Shown: positions 40,508-49,162, numbered from the stretch's first letter. The stretch: DNA of 64,000 nucleotides from Rathayibacter_A sp036510655 (GCA_036510655.1 DATCDQ010000002.1:4430-68429); one strand, 5' to 3'. Notes: generated by a model not told the origin, from the sequence alone. Program-made: numbers and translations.

Positions 40508-43500
40508 CTACGCGAGCACCTTTTGGATGCGCTGGAGCGAGACGGTCTCGGCGGTGCCGAGGTGCTGGGCAAAGAGGCCGACGCGCAACTCCTCGAGCAT
40601 CCAGCGCGCATGCGTGAGTGCGGGCGACGCGTGCGGGGGCAGGGGGAGCCGGCCGCCGGCATCCGTGAAGCGTGTGGTCGCGGTTTGCACCTCGGTCATC
40701 CAGACGCGGTCGCGGCCAGGATTGTCGGCGACACGTTCGATGCGCCAAGTGATCGCGGCCAGGTAGCGCGGCAGGTGTCGCAATCGTTCCAGCCCGGTGG
40801 CCGAGACGAAGCCAGGATAGACGAGTGCGGCGAGCTGGCTGCGGGCATCCGTCAGTGCGGGCAGTAGCGACATGCTCGTGGCGGCGCTTAGTGCTTTGTC
40901 TGCAGCGCGTGCGGCTGCCAGGGTGCGCGCGACGAGTGAGACCGTTTCGAACATCGAGTCCATCACGATGCCGGATGCCCGATCCCTGATCATCTCGAAC
41001 TCCGCCCGCATGAACACCTGTCCGTCGGACTTGACCCGGGTGAGGGCGGCGTCGATGACCGCCGTGAGGCAGTCATCGAACAGCGCCTTCGTCGTCGGGT
41101 ATGGGCTCGCGGCCAGCGTGAGTTTCTCCGCGGAGGTGAGGTGCTGCTGCACATAGGCGACCGGCGACGGGATCATGTTGAGCAACAACCGACGCACCCC
41201 GCCGGGCAGGGCGCGGGCCTGCTCCTCGGGCGTGGCCATCACCCGGATCGACACCGTGCTGCCGGTGTCCACCAGCGTCGGGTAGCCGCGGATGATGTTG
41301 CGCGGCTGCCCGGGCGCGCTCGGGCCTGCCTGCCTCGGACCCGGCTGTTCTGTGTCGACGAAACGGGAGAGTTCGTCGAAGTCCCACGTCGTGAGCCCGT
41401 CGCGTTCGATCGGGTCGGCCACCCGAGCGGATGCCTCCGCCACCGATTCGCGCACCTGCGTCGCGAGTCTGCGCTGCAGTTCGGTGAGGCTCTTGCCGCT
41501 GGCGACCGTGCGCCCTCGGTCGCCGATGATACGGAAGGTCATCAGAAGGTGCGACGGGATCCGGCTCATGTCGACGTCGTCGCCGGTGGCCAATGTGCCC
41601 GTCAGACGCTTGATTGTGAGCGCGACGGTGTCGGCGAACGTGGGAGCGCGGGCGGAGGCGGTGCCGGCACCCGACCCGGAAGCCGTGGGTGGCGCATCCG
41701 GAAGCTCCGCCATGATGCGGGCGGCCCAGTCCGCTGCCGGAACAACCGTGCGCCGGATCGCCTTCGGCAGTGCCTTGATCATGGCTGTGACCAGCTCGTG
41801 GCGCAGCCCGGGAACCTGCCAATCGAAGCCGGCGGGGCTCAGCCGGGCAAGCAGGGCGAGCGGCACCTGCACGGTGACACCGTCGTCATCCGCCCCCGGC
41901 TCGAACCGGTAGCCGAGTGCGAGGCGCTGGTCGCCCTGCTGCCAGACAGCGGGGAACTCGCGTTCGTCGATCGCCGGCGTGTCCTCGGGGCGCAGGGTGT
42001 CCTCGGTCATGGTGAGCAGCTGCGGGGATTCGACGCGTGCGTCGCGCCACCACGTCTCGAACGTGCGGGTGGAGACGACATCGGCCGGCACGCGGCGGCC
42101 GTAGAACTCGAACACGGCGTCGTCGTCGTCGAGGATGTCGCGGCGTCGAGTGCGCTCCTGAAACTCGGACAGTTTCGCGAGCAGGCGCCGGTTCGTCCGA
42201 TCGAAATCGAACGCCCGGTTGCGCCCGCGGTCGGTCGGCCAATCGCCCTCGACCAGACCGTGTCGGATGAACAGCTCGCGCGCGAGTTCTGCATCCACTC
42301 GCGCGTACTGGATGCGCCGCCGCGGAATGATCGGCACGCCGTAGAGCGTCACGCGCTCGTATGCGACGGCGGCGCCCTGATTCTTCTCCCAGTGCGGCTC
42401 GCCGTAGCTGCGCTTGCACAGGTCGCCGGCGATGGGTTCGGCCCACGCGGGGTCGATCGAGGCGTTCATCCGGGCGAAGAGGCGGCTCGTTTCGACCAGT
42501 TCGGCGCTCATCAGGGCGGCAGGGCCGGTGCCGGCGCCGGTTGCCTTCTTGGATGCGGAGCCGTTGGATGCGGAGCCGTTGGATGTGCCGCCCTTGGATG
42601 TGCCGCCCTTCGACGCGAGTGTCGAGCCGGGGAAGATCACAAACCGCGCCTGCCGGGCACCGACGTAGTCCTTCTTCTGCGTATCTTTGATGCCGATGTG
42701 CGAGAGCAGGCCCGCCAGTAGCGACCGATGGATGCCGTCGGGATTCACGGATGCCTCATCCACCGTCAGTCCGAGCGGTTTCGCCAGGCGGCGCAGCTGC
42801 CGGTAGACGTCCTGCCACTCCCGCACGCGCAGATAGTTGAGGTATTCGGCCTTGCACAGGCGGCGGAACGCGCTCGAGGAGAGCTCCTTCTGCGTGGTCT
42901 CCAGGTAGTTCCAGAGGTTCAGCAGGGTGAGGAAGTCGCTCGTTGGATCGGCGAAGCGCGCGTGCTGCTGATCGGCTTGCGCGCGTCGCTCGAGTGGGCG
43001 TTCCCGCGGGTCTTGAATAGTGAGTCCTGCGACGATGGCCATCACCTCGCGGCTGGTCGAGTGCCGTTTCGACTCGATCACCATTCGCCCGAACCGTGGG
43101 TCGATCGGCAGCTTTGCGAGATCGCGTCCGGTCCGCGTCAGGCGTGGGCTCTTTCCGGTCCCTGAGCTTTTTCCGGTCCCTGAGCTTGCCGAAGGGCCGG
43201 TCCCTGAGCTTGCCGAAGGGCGACCCCCGGCAGTCTGCAGCGCACCGAGCTCCGCAAGCAGGTCGAGGCCGTCTTTGATGCCGCGCGCATCCGGTGGTGT
43301 CAAGAACGGGAACGCGGCGATGTCGCCGAGGTCAAGCGAGATCATCTGCAGAATGACAGCGGCGAGGTTGGTGCGCAGCACCTCAGGCTCCGTGTATTCG
43401 GGCCGGCGTTCGAAGTCCTCCTGCGAGTACAGGCGGATGGCGATGCCGTCGCTCGTGCGCCCGCTGCGACCGGACCGCTGGCTGGCCGACGCCTGCGAGA

Positions 43501-44635
43501 TGGCCTCGATCGGCAGCCGCTGCACCTTCGCTCGCACACTGTAGCGGGAGATGCGGGCCGTGCCCGCATCGATCACATAGCGGATGCCCGGCACCGTCAG
43601 GCTCGTCTCGGCCACGTTCGTCGCGAGCACGATGCGACGCCGAATACCCGCGGATGCCGACGGCCGGAACACGCGGTGCTGATCCGCCGCGGACAGGCGG
43701 CCATACAGCGGCAAGACCTCGGTCGTGTCCGCAGCACCGATGTTCGCGAGGTGACCGCGGATGGCCTCTTCCGCATCACGGATCTCGTTCTGGCCGGAGA
43801 GGAAGACGAGCACGTCGCCACTCGACTCGCGTGCGAGCTCGTCGAGTGCATCGGTGATGCCCGTGAGGTAGTCGTGCACGCTGGAGCTTGGAGGATCGCG
43901 AAGCGATCCCGCGACGCCAGTGCCGAGTGAGCCTGCGAGCGAGGGTCGGCCCTTCGTCGTGCTGTCCCTGGCGGGCTTGGCATCATCATCCGGGTCGTCG
44001 GTCGGCGCGTCCGGCACGAGCGGCCGATACCGGATCTCGACCGGGAACGTGCGACCGGAGACCTCCACGATCGGTGCTGGCGTGCCATCCGCTGCAGCGA
44101 AGTGCGCCGCGAAACTCTGCGGATCGATGGTTGCCGAGGTGACAATCACCTTGAGGTCCGGTCGCTTCGGAAGCAGTTGCTTGAGATAGCCGAGCAGAAA
44201 GTCGATGTTCAGGCTGCGTTCGTGGGCTTCGTCGATGATGATGGTGTCGTAGGCAGTCAGCATCCGATCGCGGTGCATTTCGTTCAGCAGGATGCCGTCG
44301 GTCATCAGCTTGATGCGCGTGTTCGCGCCGACGTGGTCGGTGAAGCGCACTTGGTAGCCGACGAGCCCGCCGACCGTATCGCCGAGCTCTTCTGCGATGC
44401 GTTCGGCGATCGTGCGGGCGGCGATCCGACGCGGCTGGGTGTGTCCGATCGAGGTGCGACCGAGTTCGAGGCAGATCTTGGGCAGCTGCGTGGTCTTGCC
44501 CGACCCAGTCTCGCCGGCGACGATCACCACCTGGTTGTCGCGGATGACGCGTGCGATCTCCTCCCGCAGCTGGCTGACCGGCAGCTCGGGCGGGTAGGTG
44601 ACCGCGATCGGTGCGGATGCGGCAGTGGAAGACAT
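40508..44635 (-). CDS. hrpA: ATP-dependent RNA helicase HrpA with in-frame repeat insertions
   Basis: A 1375-residue DEAH helicase starting at ATG 44635. The helicase core begins with VIVAGETGSGKTTQLPKICL (Walker A, about residues 38-57), then TIIIDEAHERSLNIDFLLGY (motif II, about 130-150) and the motif VI region QRSGRSGRTSDGIAIRLY. HA2/winged-helix, OB-fold and a long C-terminal DUF3418 region follow, as in E. coli HrpA (about 1300). Two low-complexity inserts are present: PSASSGTG copies at about 472-493 (see 43155-43220) and Ser/Gly/Lys repeats at about 675-700. Probably functional; role in mRNA or ribosome turnover. Confidence 0.95.
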   Translation of the reverse strand: MSSTAASAPIAVTYPPELPVSQLREEIARVIRDNQVVIVAGETGSGKTTQLPKICLELGRTSIGHTQPRRIAARTIAERIAEELGDTVGGLVGYQVRFTDHVGANTRIKLMTDGILLNEMHRDRMLTAYDTIIIDEAHERSLNIDFLLGYLKQLLPKRPDLKVIVTSATIDPQSFAAHFAAADGTPAPIVEVSGRTFPVEIRYRPLVPDAPTDDPDDDAKPARDSTTKGRPSLAGSLGTGVAGSLRDPPSSSVHDYLTGITDALDELARESSGDVLVFLSGQNEIRDAEEAIRGHLANIGAADTTEVLPLYGRLSAADQHRVFRPSASAGIRRRIVLATNVAETSLTVPGIRYVIDAGTARISRYSVRAKVQRLPIEAISQASASQRSGRSGRTSDGIAIRLYSQEDFERRPEYTEPEVLRTNLAAVILQMISLDLGDIAAFPFLTPPDARGIKDGLDLLAELGALQTAGGRPSASSGTGPSASSGTGKSSGTGKSPRLTRTGRDLAKLPIDPRFGRMVIESKRHSTSREVMAIVAGLTIQDPRERPLERRAQADQQHARFADPTSDFLTLLNLWNYLETTQKELSSSAFRRLCKAEYLNYLRVREWQDVYRQLRRLAKPLGLTVDEASVNPDGIHRSLLAGLLSHIGIKDTQKKDYVGARQARFVIFPGSTLASKGGTSKGGTSNGSASNGSASKKATGAGTGPAALMSAELVETSRLFARMNASIDPAWAEPIAGDLCKRSYGEPHWEKNQGAAVAYERVTLYGVPIIPRRRIQYARVDAELARELFIRHGLVEGDWPTDRGRNRAFDFDRTNRRLLAKLSEFQERTRRRDILDDDDAVFEFYGRRVPADVVSTRTFETWWRDARVESPQLLTMTEDTLRPEDTPAIDEREFPAVWQQGDQRLALGYRFEPGADDDGVTVQVPLALLARLSPAGFDWQVPGLRHELVTAMIKALPKAIRRTVVPAADWAARIMAELPDAPPTASGSGAGTASARAPTFADTVALTIKRLTGTLATGDDVDMSRIPSHLLMTFRIIGDRGRTVASGKSLTELQRRLATQVRESVAEASARVADPIERDGLTTWDFDELSRFVDTEQPGPRQAGPSAPGQPRNIIRGYPTLVDTGSTVSIRVMATPEEQARALPGGVRRLLLNMIPSPVAYVQQHLTSAEKLTLAASPYPTTKALFDDCLTAVIDAALTRVKSDGQVFMRAEFEMIRDRASGIVMDSMFETVSLVARTLAAARAADKALSAATSMSLLPALTDARSQLAALVYPGFVSATGLERLRHLPRYLAAITWRIERVADNPGRDRVWMTEVQTATTRFTDAGGRLPLPPHASPALTHARWMLEELRVGLFAQHLGTAETVSLQRIQKVLA
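43155..43220. repeat. Intergenic-type repeat embedded in the hrpA coding sequence
   Basis: Two exact 24-bp copies of a unit containing CCGGTCCCTGAGCTTGCC followed by GAAGGG (43173-43196, 43197-43220) and a truncated third (43155-43172). Because 24 is a multiple of three, hrpA stays in frame and gains PSASSGTG units. The unit resembles the intergenic repeat at 20852-20891. Confidence 0.85.
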
Positions 44636-44728
44636 GAGCCTTCCATCGTACGGCAGGCTGGTAGCGGGAGTCGGCGAGAGCGGCATCCGGATTCGACACG
44701 GTGTGTGCGGGCGCGCCACACTGTTCCA

Positions 44729-45652
44729 GTGAAGTTTCGCCAGTCACCCGCAGCCAAGATCGGGTTGTCGATCGCGCTGGCGACCGGGCTGTATGGAGTT
44801 TCGTTCGGTGCGCTCGGCGTCGCGGCCGGATTGACGTTTTGGCAGACGACGGTATTGAGCCTGCTCTTGTTTTCGGGAGGCTCGCAGTTCGCATTCATCG
44901 GCGTGATCGCCGGCGGTGGAGGCGGCGCAGCTGCGTTCGGGTCTGCCGCGCTGCTCGGCATCCGCAACGCCGTCTACGGGATGCAGCTGAATGCGCTCCT
45001 GCGCCCATCCGGCTGGCGAAGGATTATCGCAGCACACGTGACGATCGATGAGTCGATGGCGACGGCAACCGGCCAGACAGATCCGCTGGAACAGAGACGC
45101 GGATTCTGGGTGGCAGGCATCGGTATCTTCGTGCTGTGGAACGTGTTCACCGTGTTCGGGGCCCTGCTCGGTGGTGCGCTCGGTGACCCGAAAGCGTGGG
45201 GTTTGGACGGTGCTGCCGTCGCCGCATTCCTCGGGCTGTTGTGGCCACGGCTGCGTGCGAAGGAACCCGTCGCGATCGCGGTCGTGTGTGCGCTCGCGAC
45301 CGTGCTGTCGGTGCCGTTCGTGCCGCCGGGGGTGCCGATCCTGGTCGCGGCCGTCGTCGCAGGCGTGTGGGGTTGGTTCAGTCGCGGCCCGGCAGAAGAG
45401 GGCCTCGAGCCGGATGTCGAGCCGTATCCGCATGGCACGATGTCGGGTGAGCCTGGTGTCGATTTGGATGAGCCTGGTGTCGATTCGGGTGAGCCTGGTG
45501 TCGATTCGGGCGGACCGGGTATCGATTCGGGCGGACCGGATGGCGATTCGGGTGAGCCTGGCGGCGATCCGCGCGGGTTGGGAGCTGATCCCAGTGAGAC
45601 TGGCGGCGATCCGGGTGGGCCTGGTTTCGATCTCGGCGGGGAGGGCCGCTGA
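44729..45652 (+). CDS. azlC: AzlC family branched-chain amino acid exporter subunit with heptad-repeat tail
   Basis: A 307-residue protein from a GTG at 44729. The AzlC domain (about residues 1-235) has GLYGVSFGALGVAAGLTFWQ, the SGGSQFAFIGV loop and LLGIRNAVYGMQLNALLRP, all typical. It pairs with AzlD, encoded immediately downstream with a TGATG overlap, to export branched-chain amino acids. The last 70 residues are ten heptads of the form DSGEPGV, acidic, Gly/Pro-rich and cytoplasmic or disordered, not found in ordinary AzlC proteins as I know them. Divergent from hrpA. Confidence 0.9.
   Translation: MKFRQSPAAKIGLSIALATGLYGVSFGALGVAAGLTFWQTTVLSLLLFSGGSQFAFIGVIAGGGGGAAAFGSAALLGIRNAVYGMQLNALLRPSGWRRIIAAHVTIDESMATATGQTDPLEQRRGFWVAGIGIFVLWNVFTVFGALLGGALGDPKAWGLDGAAVAAFLGLLWPRLRAKEPVAIAVVCALATVLSVPFVPPGVPILVAAVVAGVWGWFSRGPAEEGLEPDVEPYPHGTMSGEPGVDLDEPGVDSGEPGVDSGGPGIDSGGPDGDSGEPGGDPRGLGADPSETGGDPGGPGFDLGGEGR
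45440..45649 (+). repeat. 21-bp coding repeat, ten heptads
   Basis: Ten 21-bp units, diverging towards the end, encode the AzlC tail (SGEPGV, DLDEPGV, DSGEPGV, DSGGPGI and so on). The central copies share GATTCGGGTGAGCCTGG. Variable copy number between strains is likely. Confidence 0.9.
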
Positions 45653-45963
45653 TGTCGATGTGGTTCTGGGTGATTCTGGCGTGTATTGTCGCGTTCGCGA
45701 CTAAGTTGGTCGGCTATCTGGTGCCGGCAAAAGTGCTGAAGAGCAAGCGGATGTCCAGGGTCGCCGGCACGCTCACCATCGGTCTGCTTGCGTCGCTGAC
45801 AATAGTGAACACGGTTGCGAGTGGTACGCAGGTGACGTTCGATGCGCGGATCGGAGCCCTGGTTGCCGCTGCGATTGCGTTGCTCTTGCGTGCGCCCTTC
45901 CTGGTGGTGGTCGTCGTCGGCGCCCTCGCGGCAGCGCTGTTGCGCCTGGCCGGCTTGCCGTAG
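45652..45963 (+). CDS. azlD: AzlD family branched-chain amino acid exporter small subunit
   Basis: A 103-residue membrane protein with about four helices. MSMWFWVILACIVAFATKLV and the K-x-x-G-Y-L-V-P segment near residue 20-28 are typical AzlD features, followed by two more helix pairs (VAGTLTIGLLASLTIVNTV and ALVAAAIALLLRAPFLVVVV). Its ATG overlaps the azlC stop by TGATG, giving coupled expression of the two-subunit exporter. Confidence 0.9.
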   Translation: MSMWFWVILACIVAFATKLVGYLVPAKVLKSKRMSRVAGTLTIGLLASLTIVNTVASGTQVTFDARIGALVAAAIALLLRAPFLVVVVVGALAAALLRLAGLP

Positions 45964-45990
45964 GTGGTTCTTGTGGCCAGCTTCCCGGAC

Positions 45991-46042
45991 CTGGTTCCCT
46001 GACCGGATTCCTGCTGCTGGTTCCCTGACCGGATTCCTCCTG
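45991..46042. repeat. Two 26-bp direct repeats after azlD
   Basis: CTGGTTCCCTGACCGGATTC plus CTGCTG at 45991-46016 and the same with one change at 46017-46042. Noncoding. The gap 45964-46146 otherwise shows only a second short duplication at 46121-46158. Confidence 0.85.
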
Positions 46043-46120
46043 CTGACTTCGCGCAATTGGCTTCCCGCGTCCGGTCCGCGCGGCCCGTTCCAGCTGCTCG
46101 CCGCTCGCTGCGATTGCCAT

Positions 46121-46158
46121 CATGATGTCAGCCGACCTTCATGATGTCAGCCGACCTT
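46121..46158. repeat. 19-bp tandem duplication spanning the HNH gene stop codon
   Basis: CATGATGTCAGCCGACCTT occurs twice in tandem (46121-46139, 46140-46158). The right copy holds the stop and last codons of the HNH gene; the left copy is a duplicate beyond the stop. Confidence 0.85.
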
Positions 46159-47706
46159 GCGGTCCAGCGACCAGGCGGCTTTGCTCCGAAGTCGAATGGG
46201 TTGCCGGGTGTCACCGTGCGGGGGTACCAACCAATAGACAGAGCCCTCCCGCCGAATCTTCCAATGCTGATTGTGAATGAGCATGTGGTGATATCGACAC
46301 AAAAGGATGCCGTCCGCAATATTGGTCTTTCCATGGTCCGCGGCCCACTCATAAATGTGGTGAGATTCGGCATATGACGGTGGTCGATCGCAGTCTGGAT
46401 GCATGCAGCCGCCGTCTCGGATCGCCAAGGCCACTCTCTGTTTCGCGGTGAAGATGCGTTGTTCTCGACCTACATCCAAAGGGTTGCCATTCTCGTCAAC
46501 CGTGATGTCGCGCGTTCCGACATCACAGAGTAGGCGCTCGATCATCGCGGGCGGAACAGCTTCTCCGGTCTCTTCGAGATGGCCGGTTCCCGTCAAGTTG
46601 CCGTCGGTGTCGTGCTTGTCCAACTCCGTTTTGGTGATGACGACGCGCACGCCCGGCTGCCGCGCACCGAATCCGGTGGACGGGTCGGCGATTGCTCCCG
46701 CACGTAGGACATCCATCAGAAGGTCGAACACAAGTTGATCGTTTGTACGAGGATCGTCGCGCAGCTTTTCTGCGGCCTCTGCTTCCGCCTTGTCCACGAA
46801 GCGAGGGCCACCGCGTCGAGGACGCATCCCGGCGCTGACAATGGTGTCGATCCAAGCGGCGGACTCATCGTCGAACTCGATCCACGCCGTGCGGGCACCG
46901 TCCGCGTTGCGGCTGAAGCGCCATTTGCGCGCTGCGTATCGTCTCTCGGCCCGTTTGGTCACTCCTGCGGGGTCCAATCGGTCGCGCGCCCAGCGGGCTT
47001 GCTTGGTTAACGCATCTGTATTCATCCCGCCGGCGTCCCCAAGCAGTTCTTCTGCTGCAGCACGCAACACATCGGCGTCGCAGTCGTCGCACGGCTGCCC
47101 GAGACCGCGGATCAAAGCTTCCGCGGCAGATGCGGTCAGCCTTCGCTCTGCCACCGCCCGCGTTACCGGCTCGAACCAGGGGAGTTCAGTCGCGGGTGTC
47201 GCGGCGGATGCTTCTCCGGAGCCATCGCTCGAATCAGCAACCGAATCCCCACCAGCCGGCTCTCCGTTTGCCTCTTCGAGAGTGCGAGCATCCGGAGTGT
47301 TGGCTATCGTCGGCGACTGCTCGGTGGCGTCGATCAGCCGAGTCGCTGCATCCGCTTCCCGCATCGCTTCACCGAGCCGCACTTGACGGGCCGCCTCCAC
47401 CCGCGATGACCCGGTGATCGATTGAACTAGATCCACCGGCGATCGCCGACCTGATCGTGCAGCCAGGCCAGAGTAGCCAAGTTCTCGATCCGAGCGAGCT
47501 GAAATGACTCCGGCGCCTGCGGCAATGATGGCGTCGGCTTCGGAACGCATTGCTGCGGCGTCTGCCATCAAAGACTGCAGTGCATCATCGTCGAATCGAG
47601 ACACAAGTGCTGGAAGGGAGTCCGCGGCAGCTGACAGCTCATGCAGAGCAAGCGAGTCAGACACCCTGAGGGCGCTTTCTCTGATCTGCTGCGATATCAA
47701 TGCCAT
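46147..47706 (-). CDS. DUF222/HNH endonuclease domain protein (13E12 family)
   Basis: A 519-residue protein. The N-terminal DUF222 region (about residues 30-330) is helical and acidic. The C-terminal HNH motif is GGCMHPDCDRPPSYAESHHI, then EWAADHGKTNIADGILLCRY and HHMLIHN (about 432-480), with Cys pairs for zinc. Such 13E12-repeat proteins occur in many copies in actinobacterial genomes and are suspected mobile or homing-like nucleases; activity is unproven. The upstream 90 bases are unusually AT-rich for this chromosome, a sign of foreign origin. No intron or intein seen. Confidence 0.9.
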   Translation of the reverse strand: MALISQQIRESALRVSDSLALHELSAAADSLPALVSRFDDDALQSLMADAAAMRSEADAIIAAGAGVISARSDRELGYSGLAARSGRRSPVDLVQSITGSSRVEAARQVRLGEAMREADAATRLIDATEQSPTIANTPDARTLEEANGEPAGGDSVADSSDGSGEASAATPATELPWFEPVTRAVAERRLTASAAEALIRGLGQPCDDCDADVLRAAAEELLGDAGGMNTDALTKQARWARDRLDPAGVTKRAERRYAARKWRFSRNADGARTAWIEFDDESAAWIDTIVSAGMRPRRGGPRFVDKAEAEAAEKLRDDPRTNDQLVFDLLMDVLRAGAIADPSTGFGARQPGVRVVITKTELDKHDTDGNLTGTGHLEETGEAVPPAMIERLLCDVGTRDITVDENGNPLDVGREQRIFTAKQRVALAIRDGGCMHPDCDRPPSYAESHHIYEWAADHGKTNIADGILLCRYHHMLIHNQHWKIRREGSVYWLVPPHGDTRQPIRLRSKAAWSLDRKVG

Positions 47707-48032
47707 GGATCGATTTTATCATGAATCGTTGCTAGTTACTATAGTCAAGTGATAAGAAGTCTTTGACAGTCGTAGATATATTCGATTAAATACCTTTTTG
47801 AGTGTCTGGAGTGATGTAGCGGCTGGGCGTGGATACAGTTACGTCGCGGGCGTCGCGGGCGTCGCGGGCGTCGCGACTCCGCTCGACGCATGCTGGAACC
47901 TGGGGTCGACCACAATGGGCGGCCAGTCAAGCGTTGACGTAGCGTGCTGTGGTCGCCACAGTAGGAGCCACCACTGACAGCGCGCGCCCCGTGCCCCCGT
48001 GCGCCGCGCGCGTCACGTTGCCGGCTGCTGGC
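47707..48032. other. Gene-free gap with AT-rich segment and 9-bp tandem repeat
   Basis: 47707-47800 is AT-rich and probably contains the promoter of the leftward HNH gene, though no single -35/-10 pair stands out. CGTCGCGGG is repeated three times plus one altered copy at 47842-47877. No convincing gene, RNA or terminator was seen in the rest. Confidence 0.6.
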
Positions 48033-48476
48033 TCAGGGCTCCGCCGTCACGAGCGGATCGGCAACCTGGGTCACGACAGCGAGCGGATCGGCAACCTGGG
48101 TCACAGCGGCTGTGGCCCGCTCCACCGGGAATCCGTTGCGAACCCAATATTCGTAGCCACCGACCAGCTCACGAGCGTCGAAGCCCGCGGCCAGCAGCTC
48201 TCGTGCAGCGTGCGTCGCCCCGTTGCAGCCGGGCCCCCAGCCGTAGACGACGAGCGTCTGGTCGCGCGGCAGCGTGACGATTTGTCCGGTCCGCGTGTCA
48301 CTCGGCAGGTGCACTGCGCCCACGATGTGTCCGTGATCCCAGGAGAGTTGCTTGCGGGTGTCAACCAATACGCAGGTGCCCTCGGCCTGCGCGTTGTGTG
48401 CCGCGACAATGTCGATCTCGTACGCCAGCCTGGCGTCTACGTAAGCGAGGAGGGCTACCCGCGTCGCCGCAGTCAT
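48033..48476 (-). CDS. Rhodanese-like domain protein
   Basis: A 147-residue single-domain sulfurtransferase starting at ATG 48476; the longer frame to 48605 overlaps the next gene. It contains CVLVDTRKQLSWDHGHIVGA (the CH2A-like region, about residues 34-53) and the active-site loop YGWGPGCNGATHAARELLAA, where the Cys would carry the persulfide. The C-terminus repeats VTQVADPL twice, from a 27-bp DNA duplication near 48053-48106. It lies 22 bases downstream of the KDPG-type aldolase gene in the same direction, perhaps the last gene of that operon. Physiological acceptor unknown. Confidence 0.88.
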   Translation of the reverse strand: MTAATRVALLAYVDARLAYEIDIVAAHNAQAEGTCVLVDTRKQLSWDHGHIVGAVHLPSDTRTGQIVTLPRDQTLVVYGWGPGCNGATHAARELLAAGFDARELVGGYEYWVRNGFPVERATAAVTQVADPLAVVTQVADPLVTAEP

Positions 48477-48498
48477 GACGCTACCCACGACACTGCCA

Positions 48499-49155
48499 TC
48501 ATGACGCGGCCGGCTGCTGGCTGCCGTCAAGCAGCGAGGCAAGCATCGGCAACTGGGATTCGTCCTCCAGTGCGGAGCCCACCGCGACGACGCGCGCTCC
48601 CGCATCCAGGAAGCCCCGCGCGTTGCCCGCGCTCATGCCACCGGTGGCCACGAAGGTCGCCTGCGGGAACGGGCCGTGCATCGCGCCGAACCAGCCTGCC
48701 CCGAGAACGGATGCGGGGAACGCCTTGAGCCAGGTCAGTCCCTCTTTGAGTGCCAACTGTACTTCGGTGGCGGTGCCGACACCGGGCAGCGACGGCAGCC
48801 CAACCTTGGCGGATGCTCGCACCACCTCGAGATCGAACCCTGGGCTCACCGTGAACCCCGCGCCCGCCCCGAGTGCAGCGGCCACCTGCTCGACCGAGAT
48901 CACCGTGCCTGCGCCGACGAGCTTGCCGCGCTCACGTGCGGCAGCGGCAACGGCGCGAAGCGCGGCCACGTCATCCGGCGTCTGAATGGGCACCTCGACG
49001 ACGTCGATGCCGAGGTTCCACGCGGTGGTGGCAACCGCAAGGCTGCGCTCTGCTCCCATGCCGCGCATGATCGCCATGAGCGGCGCCGAGCTGAAAATGT
49101 CGCCGAACTGCGAATTGTCGAGCATCGAATTGTCGTGCATGGAATTGTCGGGCAT
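48499..49155 (-). CDS. KHG/KDPG aldolase family protein
   Basis: A 218-residue class I aldolase that would split 2-keto-3-deoxy-6-phosphogluconate or 4-hydroxy-2-oxoglutarate to pyruvate plus an aldehyde. The core starts at LMAIMRGMG. The catalytic Glu is in VVEVPIQTPDDV, and the Schiff-base Lys in LTWLKAFPASVLG; VATGGMSAGN is the phosphate-binding loop. The first 16 residues come from a 15-bp repeat (MPDNSMHDNSMLDNS), giving three possible ATG starts. It follows the PfkB kinase gene by 7 bases, so kinase and aldolase are paired as in the Entner-Doudoroff-like route. Confidence 0.92.
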   Translation of the reverse strand: MPDNSMHDNSMLDNSQFGDIFSSAPLMAIMRGMGAERSLAVATTAWNLGIDVVEVPIQTPDDVAALRAVAAAARERGKLVGAGTVISVEQVAAALGAGAGFTVSPGFDLEVVRASAKVGLPSLPGVGTATEVQLALKEGLTWLKAFPASVLGAGWFGAMHGPFPQATFVATGGMSAGNARGFLDAGARVVAVGSALEDESQLPMLASLLDGSQQPAAS

Positions 49156-49162
49156 GGTCGCA

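Noticed and set aside
41141..42721. 526-residue frame antisense to hrpA
   Set aside because: Shadow of the helicase codon bias; no domain seen.
44102..44728. N-terminal extension of AzlC
   Set aside because: It is antisense to hrpA; the GTG at 44729 starts exactly at the AzlC domain.
45991..46042. Repeats after azlD as attachment sites
   Set aside because: Adjacent direct copies with no integrase or inserted DNA between them.
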